A stretch of 64,000 bases of DNA from Fasciola hepatica (Eukaryota; Platyhelminthes; Trematoda; Plagiorchiida; Fasciolidae), in the NCBI GenBank assembly GCA_948099385.1, contig CANUEZ040000164.1, forward strand, positions 1,998,501 to 2,062,500, read 5' to 3'. Position numbers and translations under genes: made by a program. The notes under the pieces are model-generated. The model was not told where the DNA came from and ran no database searches. It saw only the letters and a list, made by a program, of their open reading frames with translations. This document shows, piece after piece, positions 1-11,972 of the stretch; the stretch's first letter is position 1; each line of letters begins with the position of its first letter.

Positions 1-2240
1 ATGTTAGTCCCCTCGGTACAGAGTCAAGAGTTTCTGCACATACTATCATGACTAATTTCTGTATTGCGGACACAGGTTCCCAAAATGCTCCGGTTGGTCG
101 ACCTTCATTCAATACGGTTTCCCTCAAACCACTTTCACCCAGAGCATCAAGCACAAATGCAAGCACGTCTGAACTCCCGATAGTGATAGATATCCACGAG
201 GGACGGCTGGAACAGACACAGCCATATCTAAACTATCTGCTCTATCGTAACGGGGACTGCCAAGGCAAGGGAACGATCTGAATATCAAGGCGTAAGTACG
301 AACCAACCGAGGGCTACAGACTAAAGAACAAACGGCGAATATGTCGAAGGCGGCCCGAAGCAGACAAAAGGAGGCATACGGACTACCGGAGAGGAAGCAA
401 CGAGGTCTCCGGCAACCAGCAATATAGCCCATGAGTAAGGCTGCCGATTGAGCCGTCAAATGAGACAGTCGGACCAACCGAAGAAGGAAAACGTCCACCG
501 GCCACGAGCAACTGGCCAGAAGGCAGCCAAAGTGCTCAAGCAGCTGCTTTAGAAATGTTGTTGATGCGCAATCTGGTAAAAGGTCTGTATGAACGAATGT
601 GTGCTTCACGGTTTGGCTTATTTGGCCGTTGAAATACAAGCATTCTACCGTGTGTTTTCTTCATTGTTACACTACGACCATTCCACGGCAGGAGCACCCC
701 TGAAGCATATCCGACCAGCTCCAATAGTGCACTGGCCGATCCAGTTAACCCGGACTACCCGGCATTCTGTAGCGACTGAGTGGTGAAATGTGCCACTTTC
801 TGTAGTCATACTGCACTGAGGGAAGTCCTATCCTAGCTGCGCAAACCAAGCCCTACCGCTACTCTTTCCGGACGGTACAAACGGGACGGAAAGAGCATTT
901 TCCTCAGCGTCAAAATGTTCGGGGTTGCTCCTACTGCAAGCGGTAAAATAAATCGAAGTGATTTGAAAAATCCAAAAAACGAATGAAGTGAAAACCTGAA
1001 GAGCTGCCTGGGAATCCAAGTCGCCACCGACTTTAAGTGATGAAATGCTTTGCCGGTACTCGAGGATCCACAAAATATTAGAAAATATAAAGGGGTCACC
1101 AGTTCGCCACTCCAGACACTAAGTAGCAACCGGATCCCGTGAATGGCCCCGGGGCGGGTAACAAGCCAAAAGCTCTGATAGTTACCAAAAGACAGTAACA
1201 GCCGGTGAGACAGGTGAAGGATGGTCTGCAGGGAAACAGTTTTCGTCAGGTCTACGTAACTGAGCAACATCGGGCACGATATCAGCTGAAGAAGCTGAAG
1301 GCTCGACCGTCCGCAAGCAGAGAAACCAAAAATGAGTCTTTATTGGGGGGGGGGAGGCAATTGTCCGTACAGAACTCCGACAAAAAACGAGCAAGCCTGT
1401 CTCCTCGAACAACATGGAGAATTCCTGGGGTTGGGTGACAATTATTCATTTTTCTATAGTAAAATTTGGTCACAGATTTGAACATCAAAATCTACTCTTT
1501 TCCGGGTTGTTGCAAGTGAAACTAGATGACCACCACCTCAGAGTTGTCTCGTGTCCCGGAGAAGGTGCATACTCTGTGCTGCATGGGTCCCTCCGACTAA
1601 AAGCCGAACAGTTTTAACAGTTCCAAGTAGTGGAACCTGAAGAACGAGAGCCGTCTTGGTGAACTCATCATGGGGTGAGCCAACGGCTAGTTAGACTTGG
1701 AGATTCGAGAATCTAAAGTACAATAGACAAATCCTCAAGCCGTCAGCTTTGGTGTCCCCTTAAGTTCCGCCAGGTTGGTTTACTGCAAAAGAGAGGGGTT
1801 GACGGTGAACCGCTCCAGCTCCATCAATACACCATCTAAAGTCCAAGGCCCAGTGAGTAAAATCGATGAATGAAACCTTGCCTAAGCCCAACCCTCCCTA
1901 CCGCAGTGGAGCAGACAGAGGCCCACCTCAGCATGACCATCCTGGGTTCCTAAGTGTCCGTCTTTGACTAGGCTACTCTCCGAGTCGACGGAAACTCCGC
2001 CCGATCAGGTGGAGGGAGAGGTGGCATCGATCGTCCGATCGGATATTTTGGCTGTGTAGTCCGGCGGGCTTGGAGACCCACAAAAACTGGGAAAAGCCCT
2101 TGGGTTCCGCTTAAGGCTAACAACCGGGTGCCTTAAGACTGTCAGGATCAGATATCGAAAGTTCGCAACCAACCTCACGTTTTTCTCGCGGTTACTGGTG
2201 AGATGGATATGTGATGGCAAACGCAACGTAGTGAATGACG
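1..2240. other. No recognisable gene
   Basis: I see no conserved protein block here. Open frames are short (the longest are 171 codons on the minus strand at 124-639 and 163 codons at 2,005-2,496) and their translations look like noise or deeply decayed sequence. A run of ten G lies at 1,345-1,354. The sequence directly precedes a LINE relic, so part of it may be the lost 5' portion of that element; this is inference only. Confidence 0.5.
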
Positions 2241-2249
2241 TCGGTACCC

Positions 2250-3880
2250 CGCTCCTTGGTTGGAAGTCAGATAGCACCAGGGCTGGAACAGGTCCTTTCT
2301 CTCGGGATCTACTGACCACCTTGCGGGAATCGACCTTACAACAGCACACTGGAGAGCTCACCGGGCACCATCTGACCGGAGTTCCTTCTTGGATCTGGTG
2401 ACCTCCCCCAGGTGCTCCGATGCTGACAGAATCAAATTCCCAGCAGTTGAGATCAGAGTCCACAAGGCGATTGAAATTCACCGGCGTAGTAGTCATTGTC
2501 TGGTCCCCGGGCCATACATCGGACGTAAAGTTTGGCGCACGTCATTCGAGGATGTTCGAAGGGCTGCCTTAGACCCCTACCCAGTTTCTGAGGGTGCTTT
2601 GATGCCGACAACAATGTAAGTGAGGCTTGAGATCTTATCATTGGGATCATACGCCTTATGACTGCCTATGGTCCACTCACCCGTCGAATACCTCATGTGG
2701 AGGCCTCACCGTGGTTTGATTTGGGGCAAGAGAACTTACTTAAACGAGGAAGCCAGGTAGGGCAGTTGTTCCTGTCCTCAAGTGAGGGCTATGTTCTCTG
2801 TCGCAGGGTTAGTAACCACCGTACAGAACAAAAACGGAAAAAGCAAACGGCTGTCGAGGAACCTGTTGCGGTTGACGCAGTATGAGCACCTAAGCTCCCC
2901 TCTGCATACATCAAGGAACGCCGAAGAGCAAAAGATGTTATCCCGATGGGTGACAACGAACTGGTTTCAGCATATGATGGAAGGGCTGAAGCTCTGCCAG
3001 AAGTAACTTGTCAGCGTATTCTGTTAGGGAGGGTGTACAAGCCCCGATAGTGGAAGGCTCAGTTATTTGTTATGTACGACTTTGTCGAGCCAGAATTGAC
3101 TAAAATACCGAAATCTGTCTAACCCTACTGTTCCCCGGGACCGACTGTGTGCATCTGCCGATATTAAAGGAGCTGGCTGACCAACTAACCCCAATGATGG
3201 CTAAGATGATTAAAGTCTTTTTGGTCCCTAGAGGACTGCTTCGGGGAAGACAGCTGCCGTTGTCCCTCTATAGGAGGATGAAACGAAATCCACCGCAGCC
3301 ACATACCGCCCAGTTAGTCTCACATCAGTGGCCGGCAAGATTATGGAAAGGCTCGTAGCTTCTCGCATCTGCAGGCACCTGGAAAACTGTCAAGTCCCAT
3401 GCACACAGCTGCACGGTTTTCAGATGTGTTGGCAGCTTGTGTACGTCGTGCGAACGCCGGGGTAGAAGGGTATTTCCTGGACACCATCCTTGTGGACTTC
3501 ACTGAGTGCTCAGTAAAGTCACTCATGGAAGCTGTTGCAGAAGCTCTGGCCCATCGGTATTTTTGGGCCGGTGCTCCACTGGATTAGATTTCTTTTGGTA
3601 GACCAGACCTTAACCGTGAGAATCCCACAGCAGTTAGTAGTTATGTACCGGAAAGCTCCGCGATCGGACCACCGTAGTTGCTGGAGTCTTGCGACTGGCG
3701 TACCGCAGACCCTTCGATCCAAAAGGATTGCCTACGTCGGCGGCCCGGAGAGGCGGCACGGCACCTGATCGGAATAGGATCGTCAGGTGCTACAGGAGGA
3801 TCTCCATGCACTCGTCGGTTGGTCGGCCACTTGAGGGCTGCCCGTGAAGGTGGAAAAATAAGCTTGCATGAGGATTAGCA
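2250..3880 (+). mobile_element. Degenerate LINE, CR1-like reverse transcriptase relic
   Basis: This is a decayed non-LTR retrotransposon on the plus strand. Three reverse transcriptase blocks can be read in different frames. GTDCVHLPILKELADQLTP starts at 3,137 and corresponds to the GPDGIHPxILKELA entry motif. TYRPVSLTSVAGKIMERL lies at 3,301-3,354 and is RT motif 2. LLQKLWPIGIFGPVLHWI starts at 3,532 and follows the palm region after the KAFD block. A possible endonuclease-like stretch near 2,250-2,440 is weak. Between blocks there are stops and at least two frame changes, so nothing is translatable today. The family (CR1/L2-like as opposed to RTE) is judged from motif wording only. Confidence 0.8.
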
Positions 3881-4660
3881 AGCCTGGAAATAATTCCGAC
3901 GACTGCTCGGGGAGTTTTTAATCCTTCTCACGCTTGAGGCAAAAGATCGCAGCGTTGACATCATCCGCAGTCTGAGGACTTGAACACACACTGAAGCGAT
4001 GAATGCTTCAGTGTAGAGAACACTTGATCCGGTCCGCCTTTTCTTTGGGCATCCGGCCCCAGATATCTCCCGGTTGCCGTGGGCTTTACCCGTACGTCCC
4101 AGCCTGGAATACAGCTGTTTAGCCGCCTAACCCCGTACGGTGGAGGATGAAGCCAAAGCGGAACAAGTATAGCTTGTCACCACTGCTGGAAGCCGGAATG
4201 CATGAGGATTGCTCTTAGGAAGCGGATTTTCCGCGGGATATCTTTATTCTCCTCTTGATGTTACCAAGCTACGTGCAGTTGTGTCGTTGAGCAATCTTCT
4301 CCCTCATGGAGGCTTTACAAATTTGTGTTCTGCAGTTGTATTTACAGGTTTGAAAGATATTCCGTTCCATCAAGCAGCCCATGCTCCAATTCTTACAGCT
4401 TCGAGTGTCTACCAGTATGCCACGTGTTGAAGAAATGTGTCTCGCACACACCCACTTTAAGCGTATGAGGAATGATGTGGGGTGAGGGGTGTGCAATGCG
4501 TAGAATCATTCAAGGCGTTCAGGAATATCAAGTGAATTCTATCCGTGAAGGATATGTATATTCAACTTCCTTACACTTTTTCTGCATGCTTCCTTAATTT
4601 TGCTACTTCAGACATTACTCTACCTAGCTCTTCTGTACGCAACGCCTTTGCACATTCTTT
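3881..4660. other. No recognisable gene
   Basis: Nothing identifiable. This could be the 3' remainder of the LINE that ends near 3.88 kb. Only short noise ORFs are present. Confidence 0.4.
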
Positions 4661-4664
4661 TGCA

Positions 4665-4885
4665 CATGAGACTTTTGAACCTTGCATCAAACCGTCTTGA
4701 CTGTCGTGCTAGGGCCACGGGACTGTGAACCCTTGTGCTCCAATGCCGAGTCCACTCGGCTGCATATTTGATATTTGTACGCATTGTACTTTTGCGGTCC
4801 CCAATTTAGGGCTGTAAAAACTACAAACCATACTTGATCTGACTTCCGAATACGTGTGAATTATCTAATCGCACCCCGAGTTGCT
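4665..4885 (+). repeat. Old LTR-like repeat, diverged copy
   Basis: This is a diverged copy of the repeat seen better at 6,658-7,040. Shared landmarks in the same order are a CTGTCGTGCT block near 4,702 (CTGTCGTGCTTGAGCCA in the better copy) and a GCATATTTGATATTTGTAC-like block near 4,763. The repeat family matches, in reverse complement, the LTRs of the BEL/Pao relic at 19.5-23.6 kb, so I read it as a solo LTR remnant in plus orientation. Identity is low and the boundaries are approximate. Confidence 0.45.
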
Positions 4886-6275
4886 ATTCTTATAACTTAT
4901 GCCGTCTTATTTCCGAACGGAACCAATGGGCTGATTGGTTTTATACGTTGGGAGTAGGCCGCCGACCTGTCCCTCAAAAAGCGGGCACAATGGCCAACCC
5001 TCGCCGAGAAACGCCATTAGCGTGATCCCAAACACCTCAGAAGCGAGGCGAGAAGGGCCCTGCAGAAATAGTGAGCACTTTTTTGGGGGGCGGCGGTTGC
5101 TGCGAGTGTGCGATATCCAAGAGTTTGCACTGCCACTGGTGCCTCAACTCCCTTGAAGCAGAAGGGCGGGGTCCAGTAGACAAGCAGGAAGCCCACGAAA
5201 ACAATGCGGCCCAAAAAACAATGAGTGTTTAATTTTTGACGAATGAGTCAGCAAAGGCGGATGATCCTGTGCTTCCGGCATTGGAAAGTCAGGTGACGGG
5301 TTTCCAAAGACCGGGGGGGAGGGTGGGGATCTCAAGCCGCTGGCTCCTGATCGGAAATCAGGAGGAGTCCTTTCCAGGAGAATCAAAGTCTAGGTCAGAC
5401 ATACCCACCCGGGGGTTCTATGATATACTGCTAATCGAGGGAACTCCGTACTTCACAGCTCTAAGAAGGGTTCGCGGGTTGGGAACGTGGCCATCACCGC
5501 TGTCAAACAAAGGCTTACCTAAGGCGGGGCCATTGCTGGCCGAGTTCACGGACAAGTCCTTTCGAGGTAGACTGTTAGCAAGGGCGGCTATGGCGGCTCG
5601 CGCCGCTTGGGTTAGATAGAAATTACATCAGACCAGCGTTGAGTGAGGCTGAAGGGTCCAGCAACAGGTGAGTATATCGCCGGTAGCAAAAAAGAAGATG
5701 CCCTCGTGGTCCGGCCTAGCTGTAACTGGGGATTTTCTGGAAGATGAAAACTGACAGTATTGTCTACAGGTAGAGGACAGTTTGTGTGCCATGGCATGTC
5801 CCACAGGGATGGATTGGTAATCGTTGGAGGTCCCAGATCACCAGAAGTCTTCATGAAACCCGGCGGGGGTAAATGACGTGAAATATTACTATCGCTCTGG
5901 GCTTCGAGCCCAAGGCCTAGGCTGGAATGAGCTGTAAGGGACAGCTAGACTCTGAGGCAAGAGGGGTTTCCTAAACCGACGGGGGTAGCATTGGAAACAG
6001 GTGAACGGGGCTCTTCAGGGCCATGGGTGAACGTAAAGCAGCAGTACTCTTCGCTACGGGAACATGGCTCTCTGAAGATAATCATACCCCGGGAACTATG
6101 AAAATGCGTTTGTCGTTTATAGACAAGACACGGACCATTTTTAATAACTGTTTTGGGTAATCCCGCAGGACCACCATATCATTAGGATCCGTAAAAGTAC
6201 TGGATCAAGTAAAACTTACGTGTGTGCTACCCATATGTTTGTGCTCCACTCCTTGTTTACGTGCACTTAACCCCC
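4886..6275. other. No recognisable gene
   Basis: The longest open frame is 127 codons on the plus strand (5,236-5,619). Its translation shows no domain or motif I can name and no splice context. I treat it as chance ORF or decayed TE sequence. Confidence 0.45.
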
Positions 6276-6279
6276 TAAT

Positions 6280-6485
6280 TTGCCGTAGCCTGTTTGAACC
6301 TGTATAATCGGCCTGCTTGTTCATCCATCCCATGAACTTGCCTCTCCTTCTGGGTATCTTAGATCGCATATACGAGGTCCGTATATACTTCCGAAGTTGT
6401 TCATTTCATAGTCCGGTATCGAAGAAACTACGAATCAATCTAACTCTAGATTTGGGATTCTTGTGGATTGGGTACTCTTCACTCG
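6280..6485 (+). repeat. Old LTR-like repeat, second diverged copy
   Basis: Diverged relative of the copy that starts at 6,658, about 400 bp upstream and in the same orientation. Aligned landmarks include CGCATATACGAGGTCCGTAT versus CGCATACTTGAGGTTTGTAT and GAAACTACGAATCAATCT versus GAAACTATGAGTCAATCT. Probably an old solo LTR or a partial tandem copy. Confidence 0.45.
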
Positions 6486-6657
6486 AACGCGCCTAAAATA
6501 CAACTGAGTATGACGGCGCCTGGCCAGGCTTATTATATCAGGTGCGAGCAATTTAAAGTCACATACCAAGGTTTACTAGCAAAATATCTAGCCATGCAGG
6601 CTTACTTTCACAATTCCTAGCGGGCAGGCGGATGATTTTGTTTATAGGGGCCCTGAG

Positions 6658-7040
6658 TGTAAAGAACAAATATTTCTAACCCTTTCAAATGTTCTACGTG
6701 CTTTGCGAATCTGACTATATTTGACGTTACCTTGATAGGCTCGTCCATAAACCGCACTTTGCATGATTATTTATCCGTGTAAAATATTTGAATGTGGCCT
6801 TGAACCGTTTCTGACTGTCGTGCTTGAGCCATGCGGCCGTGTTTTACCGTGGAGCCTATTTGACCGCATACTTGAGGTTTGTATATATTTGTACCTTTCG
6901 TAAATCTCAACTTACTGCCGTAGAAACTATGAGTCAATCTTGTTCCTGTTCTCGGATTCATTTGAATTGGCTATGCGTTGCTGGGTTTGCGATTATTTTG
7001 ACTTACGTTGGGTATAAAAGGCGTAGATGACATTCGCCCA
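6658..7040 (+). repeat. Solo LTR of BEL/Pao type
   Basis: This copy begins TGTAAAGAACAAATATT, aligned with the outer ends of the LTRs of the 19.5-23.6 kb BEL relic, and aligns in reverse complement with 19,528-19,868 over most of its length. The part beyond the aligned block carries a good TATA box (7,013-7,019), as expected for the U3 region of an LTR read on the plus strand. No matching coding region lies immediately downstream (a LINE starts at 7.8 kb), so it is best described as a solo LTR. Divergence from the 19.5 kb copy is substantial by eye. Confidence 0.6.
7013..7019 (+). promoter_or_regulatory. TATA box of the solo LTR
   Basis: TATAAAA in the context GGTATAAAAGG, placed just after the conserved U3 block of the LTR copy at 6,658-7,040. 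The position fits an LTR promoter. Whether it is still used cannot be told from the sequence. Confidence 0.4.
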
Positions 7041-7799
7041 CTGCGAATATCACGCACGTTAAGGACCCCAGCAATACCCCTACATGTGGGGACTTCAGCT
7101 TACCACACACTGATTGAGTAAACTACGCACGTACACTGGGAACTCGAGACTAGGTATATCTGCGGGGCTGCATTCAGATGCAACTTTCTAACACATTAGG
7201 GAGGGCACCGTATATGGAAGTGGCTGTACACCATCCTTTTTTGACCTGGTGATAAGTCACCAGATTTCCTCTCCACTGGGTAGAGGCGATCACGTAACTG
7301 CCAGTATCGCGCTTCGAGGGCATCAACCTATAGCAGCCTCGAGGTTGGTTAGAAGCCTCGCGAGTATGGGCACGGTTATGCTGTGTAAAGGGCTGGTCAT
7401 CGACTGTGGGATATAGCGGGGGATACTAGTGTGGGATTGAGCTGGCATGTCTTTAAGTGACAGCTCACACACTCCATAACGGGCTTGCCCCATTAAAGCC
7501 GCGGAGGTGTGAGGGCAAATCTGTATGGTGAAGGGCCACAAGCGGCAGAGCCACCAAACGTAGGAAACGTCAGTTACCAGAGATTTACCAAGCTTGGGTT
7601 CGCCATATCAGGTATAGGAATGAGACAGCGAATCTCCTGCCCTCTGCTGAGCTCAACTATAGAATGGGTTTGGCTCAGCTTGTCAAAAAGCATCGAAACT
7701 GTGCTGTAGCTGCCTCCTGCCTAAGGGCTCATTCGGAGAAACAACGGGGCCACTGGTAACCGATGTCCATGGAGCTTCAGCCGATAACCGAGGCAAAGA

Positions 7800-8760
7800 T
7801 GCCCCGGATGCTTAAGTTACCACTGTGCACAGAATGTATAGTGGGTTGCAAATAATGTCTGAGGTAGCGAACCCTCCATCAGTCACAAAGAACTTAAACC
7901 TTACAGAGCAAGTAGCGCGCATGTTTCGGGAAAGGTTGGATTTCCATAAAGCTGCTGGTCCGGATGACATCCACCCTGTTACCATTAAACAGTCGACGGA
8001 CATCTTACGTTTGCCCGTGTACAAGTTACACAGGGCCTCTCTGAATAATGGAGGAGGCCGAAAGACAGTAAAAGTGCAGCATCGGTGGCCATGCATGAAG
8101 GATGATCCCTCTCGAAAGTGGGAAACTATAGACCGACTGCCCAACCATCATCCCAAGCCAAGTGCTAGAGATTACCCTGACCCAACGCTGTCATCGTCTC
8201 CCACAGACTTCTCTGCCCTGCCCAGCTAAGCATGGACTTCTACAAAATAGCTTTCGTCTAACCATCCTGTTGTGCTTTTAAGATAGAGTCACTCCCAGAG
8301 CCGACGAAGTTTAATAAGTGGATGTAGTTGCCTTGCTGTTAGCAGACCGTCTAACTCGGCGAACCCCCAGCTTTTGCCTCTCAAGCTGGGATCATTTTAT
8401 ATGAATGGACGGGTTCAGAAATTGCCGGCGGACTTCCCCACCAGTAGGGCATTCTACGATCACTGGGTGGTGGGAACTCTGATATGGTGGATGTCTCCAG
8501 TGGATCGACTCAGGGATCCGCACTAGGCCCTCTACTATTTCCCCTATTTATGAGCAACCCAGAGTCGACTCCAGAGGCATCTGCCTCTAATGCAAATAAT
8601 GCGAAATTGGTGGGGGCTCAGAAGCAGATACCCCACTTCCTCAGACTTTTAATGTGAAAGGGTGAAAACTGCGAGGGCAATGCTTGGAAACCCTGGGGGT
8701 GCTAAAAAAGCTTTTCTGGGCTTGGATCTGAAAGTGTTTTATAGATCCCAACTTCCAAAA
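7800..8760 (+). mobile_element. Degenerate LINE with CR1-like RT
   Basis: Plus-strand non-LTR retrotransposon relic. The open frame 7,825-8,229 contains KAAGPDDIHPVTIK, the RT entry motif, followed by helix-like sequence. About 300 bp later a separate in-frame stretch (about 8,477-8,660) reads SSGSTQGSALGPLLFPLF, equivalent to the SGVPQGSVLGPLLF motif, and then NANNAKLVGA, a decayed form of the FADDTKLGGA catalytic box in which both aspartates became asparagine. That loss alone would inactivate the polymerase. Frames change between blocks and the region between them is not readable. Sequence from 7.2 to 7.8 kb may be upstream LINE sequence but I could not confirm it. Confidence 0.85.
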
Positions 8761-9144
8761 CAGTAGATCGAGGGCTAAAGCTGTAGAGCCTCTAGACCAT
8801 TCTGATAGCTAGACCTCCCTTCCTCGACTGTGAGGTGGTGAACCACTAGAACATGTTGGCAGAAGAGGCGACAGAACTAGGGACCTTCCAGGCGTCCAAG
8901 GGGACCCTGGATCTTGGACGGAACGAGGTCATCCGTTGCAGTGAGCTTCGAAGATGTCTACTAGACTGATGGTTGTGACCACCGCGGTGCATCTGAGAAG
9001 TTTTACCGATTACCGTCTCTTTTTGTTCCGTAGCCATTCGATGAACCCTCACAACCTCCAATGACTGGCAGTTGGTAAGCGATGAGGTTTTAAATTTCCC
9101 TATTATTTTTAGCGGGAATCTGACAGGATTCACCGTGCATTAGT

Positions 9145-9240
9145 GAGTGCACGGCTTGCGTATATTCCACCGAAGGAATTCTGCAGGCCGGGATGGCCGC
9201 GGACATTGCCTGTTTTATGCAGACTGAGATGAACTTAAGG
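9145..9240 (+). repeat. Dispersed ~95-bp module, copy 1
   Basis: Matches 10,945-11,040 in the same orientation. Both contain CGAAGGAATTCTG, then a GGCCG core, then TGCAGACTGA near the end. Identity is roughly two thirds by eye. The second copy sits in the 3' non-coding part of a minus-strand BEL/Pao relic, so the module may be a BEL untranslated segment or an old SINE-like piece. Confidence 0.45.
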
Positions 9241-9249
9241 TCAGTTCAA

Positions 9250-10560
9250 AGCTTAGGACTGGCGGGCAGTGCCAGTGATGGTCCCGTTTCTTGCACTAAC
9301 GAGCCCCCGGGAGACCCTTTGCCTAGCCTTCCTGCGATCCTTGCCTTTCGGTGGTTGGATGCAAGGAGCATCGAAATCTCGTCCAAGACGGCGGCAGGGA
9401 CGAATATTTTCGTAGTGTGCGGCCTCTGCAACAAGCGGGTTCAGTCTCATGCACAAGTCAAAACATCCGTCTATCAGCTGTAGAGAAATAGTAGGGAATG
9501 TGGAGAGACAAATAAATGGTAATGGCTGGCGTTCAAGTGGAATGAAGAAGACTGAGACAGAAAATTAAGAAGGCTAAAGTAGACCAACTAACCACAGCTA
9601 GACTTATTTCGCTAGCCCAAGGGGAATCCTGGAAAGCCCCTGCCGAATCCACTTCGGGCTTTTATTTAAGCACTGTCAAGGAGTGAGCTTTCACCGCGTT
9701 CCCCAAAAAGGTCGTTCCAGTTGATGTTCACCTTGCAGCGACCTTGAGATGACTGAGACGGAATATGCAAATACACAAAACTTTGTGGCGGATAGACACA
9801 CATTTTCGGAGCCCAGCTCCAGGCAGTTTGTATGTTGTTCGAGGTCACCGGGCTATACTTTGCCTGGCTGTTCGCCACAAAGGCTGACTGTTTTCGACAA
9901 GCGGCGAACAGTTATCAATGCTCCCGGAGTGGCAAAGCACTCGTCTCCGGCATCCATCACCCCTACTGCCACCGCCAAGCTGCTCCCGACAAGACCACCA
10001 ATATGACAAGCACTTCTGCGTCCTATCTGATCGGTTCTCCCAAAGTGCTCTTTGCTGTGGAGGTTTGCACGGCCATCCCTGTGGCCCACATGTTCAGCTT
10101 TTTGGATACTGGCAAAGCCTGTTCCAATTCACAACGGTGGTTTTCATCCGACTCCATAAACCATCCGTTCGGCAACTAAGGCCACCAAATAGGAGACCCG
10201 GGTACGATCTCAGCTCGAGTGCTCAGTTTTTGAGCTTCTGGTAGAAATTTTCGCCTCCGGCGTAAAAATGTTCAAATGTTCCATTTTCATTTGTTTAGCA
10301 GCCACTTTCTCATGGAAGTATCACAAAATTACACCGATTGTCCTGAGTGTTATTTCAAATTGAATATCGACTTTAGCCACTTGTTTGGAAAGCTCCACGG
10401 CCACTCTAGAAAAACAACATTGGAGAGCAGACGGTCGTCTTCGATGACTTGTAGTCTTACTATTGCAAGTTGTGCAGGAGACAGTTATACATCTGATTGG
10501 ACGTTGGCTGGGCTGAAAGTCGATACAAAGATAGGTGCGTCACTCAATGCTCCTTCGAGC
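9250..10560. other. No recognisable gene
   Basis: Several overlapping 60-115 codon ORFs exist on both strands (for example plus 9,832-10,179) but none shows a motif I recognise, and none has a splice context. Probably decayed TE sequence. Confidence 0.4.
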
Positions 10561-10564
10561 AATA

Positions 10565-10760
10565 AGTGAACGAATTCTCACGAGTCCCGAAATCGGAACG
10601 AGATTGTTTCGCGGTTTCTATGATACTAAATTAGCAAATGAACAATCTGTGAAATACACACTAACCTCAAATATGCGATCACAAGGACTAAAGAAGAGAG
10701 CAAAGTTTGTGGCGAGACCGACGAGCGGGTGAGTAACACAGGCCTAACAAGCATATGACA
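10565..10760 (-). repeat. LTR-like fragment of the minus-strand BEL/Pao relic
   Basis: Shares ordered blocks with the copies at 19.5 kb and 50.3 kb: a CCCGAAATC block, TACTAAATT, and ACAAGGACTAAA followed by an AAG-rich stretch. It has the same orientation as those two and lies about 1 kb beyond the C-terminal end of the BEL relic at 11.8-14.1 kb, where a 3' LTR would be expected. Boundaries are approximate and divergence is high. Confidence 0.5.
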
Positions 10761-10944
10761 AAGTCGCGCTTTGGGTACGAATAAAACAACGTCAGTTTAC
10801 AAAAGTGTAAATGGTACGAAACATACAAACAACGCATACAGTTGACTATTTTCACAGAATCAGAGTATAATAATGTTTCGGAAGGTTTTTCTACAATCAG
10901 TCGTTACACCTCCCACCCGAACCCGTCCACACTCGGCAGTGGTG

Positions 10945-11040
10945 GGTGCATAACTGGTGTGCATACCATCGAAGGAATTCTGGACGCTCAATTGGCCGTG
11001 GCCACTACCTGTCCTGTGCAGACTGAACTGAACCGAACTG
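10945..11040 (+). repeat. Dispersed ~95-bp module, copy 2
   Basis: Partner of the module at 9,145-9,240: the shared order is GTGGGTGCA/GTGAGTGCA, CGAAGGAATTCTG, a GGCCG core and TGCAGACTGA. It lies between the BEL C-terminal coding end (11,775) and the LTR-like fragment at 10,565. Confidence 0.45.
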
Positions 11041-11774
11041 AACAGTAGCTAAGTCAAGGGTTTGGAGTAAGGGCACAGATTCCAACTGCCCACCTAAACC
11101 CTGCTGTCAGTGCATGCGACTGCTACCGCTGGCATCTGAAGCCTTCTCACATATATACACAGTGTCAAGTAGCCCGTCTTCTAGGCCGTAGAGTTTCTCC
11201 CTCGCAGCAAAAGGAGATGCTTTTTCCCGCTGACCATTATTTGTCAGCTTTATCGGCAAGAACCGCAGTACGCTCATGGGCACGAATAACAAGTATGAGC
11301 AGGGGTTCCGAGCTCACCTGCCGCTTTAGAGCAAACCATTCTCTCATTTTTACGTATGCTTATCTGAGTAAGCTAATGTGCCTGGAAACAACAATAATCA
11401 CAATGTATGCAATCTTTTACGTAAGTGGAAATAATAAAACAGGATCTTGTAAGACAATATCGTGCCCTGGCGGAAGTGTGGAGTATAATGCCGTCTACGT
11501 ATATGCATGTGTGAGTGGACTCGTAAGCACGAAAACAAGGACTGCTACCACAAGCTAAATCGTTTTCATCAGTGGCAAGCAACAGTAAGGAAATCGGGAT
11601 ATCATGGTGATCTACTGGTGATCAGTACCAAATATGCATGTCACTTGCTGGGTGCACTCGTTGGCCAATGGGAATATGTGTGTATAGTTTGCAGGGAATC
11701 GCCACTTGAAAAGGGGTTAAATTGGTAAAATTGCGTTTTTACACTTCTTTGGTTTGAATCTTACTGCCGGAATA

Positions 11775-11972
11775 CTACTGAACAGCCAAGTTAGTGGCAT
11801 CAGGTGGTCCGCCTTCACCCTCACTGAGATCGGTGCCAAACACATCACGAGTCTGCTTTCGTTTGGCAGCCTCAACCTCCGCCGTCCTCACTAGCCCGTC
11901 GGAAATTATAACGGTTTCTTTGACAGTACCCAAGGGCCACTCACTAAAGTGCACATGCTCCTCAGATATCAT
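11775..11972 (-). pseudogene. BEL/Pao pol C-terminal domain (DUF5641-like)
   Basis: Reads SEEHVHFSEWPLGTVKETVI followed by SDGLVRTAEVEAAK. In BEL/Pao elements this is the small C-terminal domain after integrase, with the pattern EWPLGxIxxVxxSxDGLVRTxxV. About 65 codons remain open. The upstream integrase core is interrupted by stops. Confidence 0.8.

Noticed and set aside
124..639. 171-codon minus ORF as a membrane-like gene
   Set aside because: Leucine- and cysteine-rich noise-like sequence with no motif, no start context and no splice support.
1345..1354. Run of ten G (also 63,184-63,193) as a functional G-quadruplex
   Set aside because: A lone homopolymer without further G tracts nearby; more likely simple sequence or a consensus artefact.
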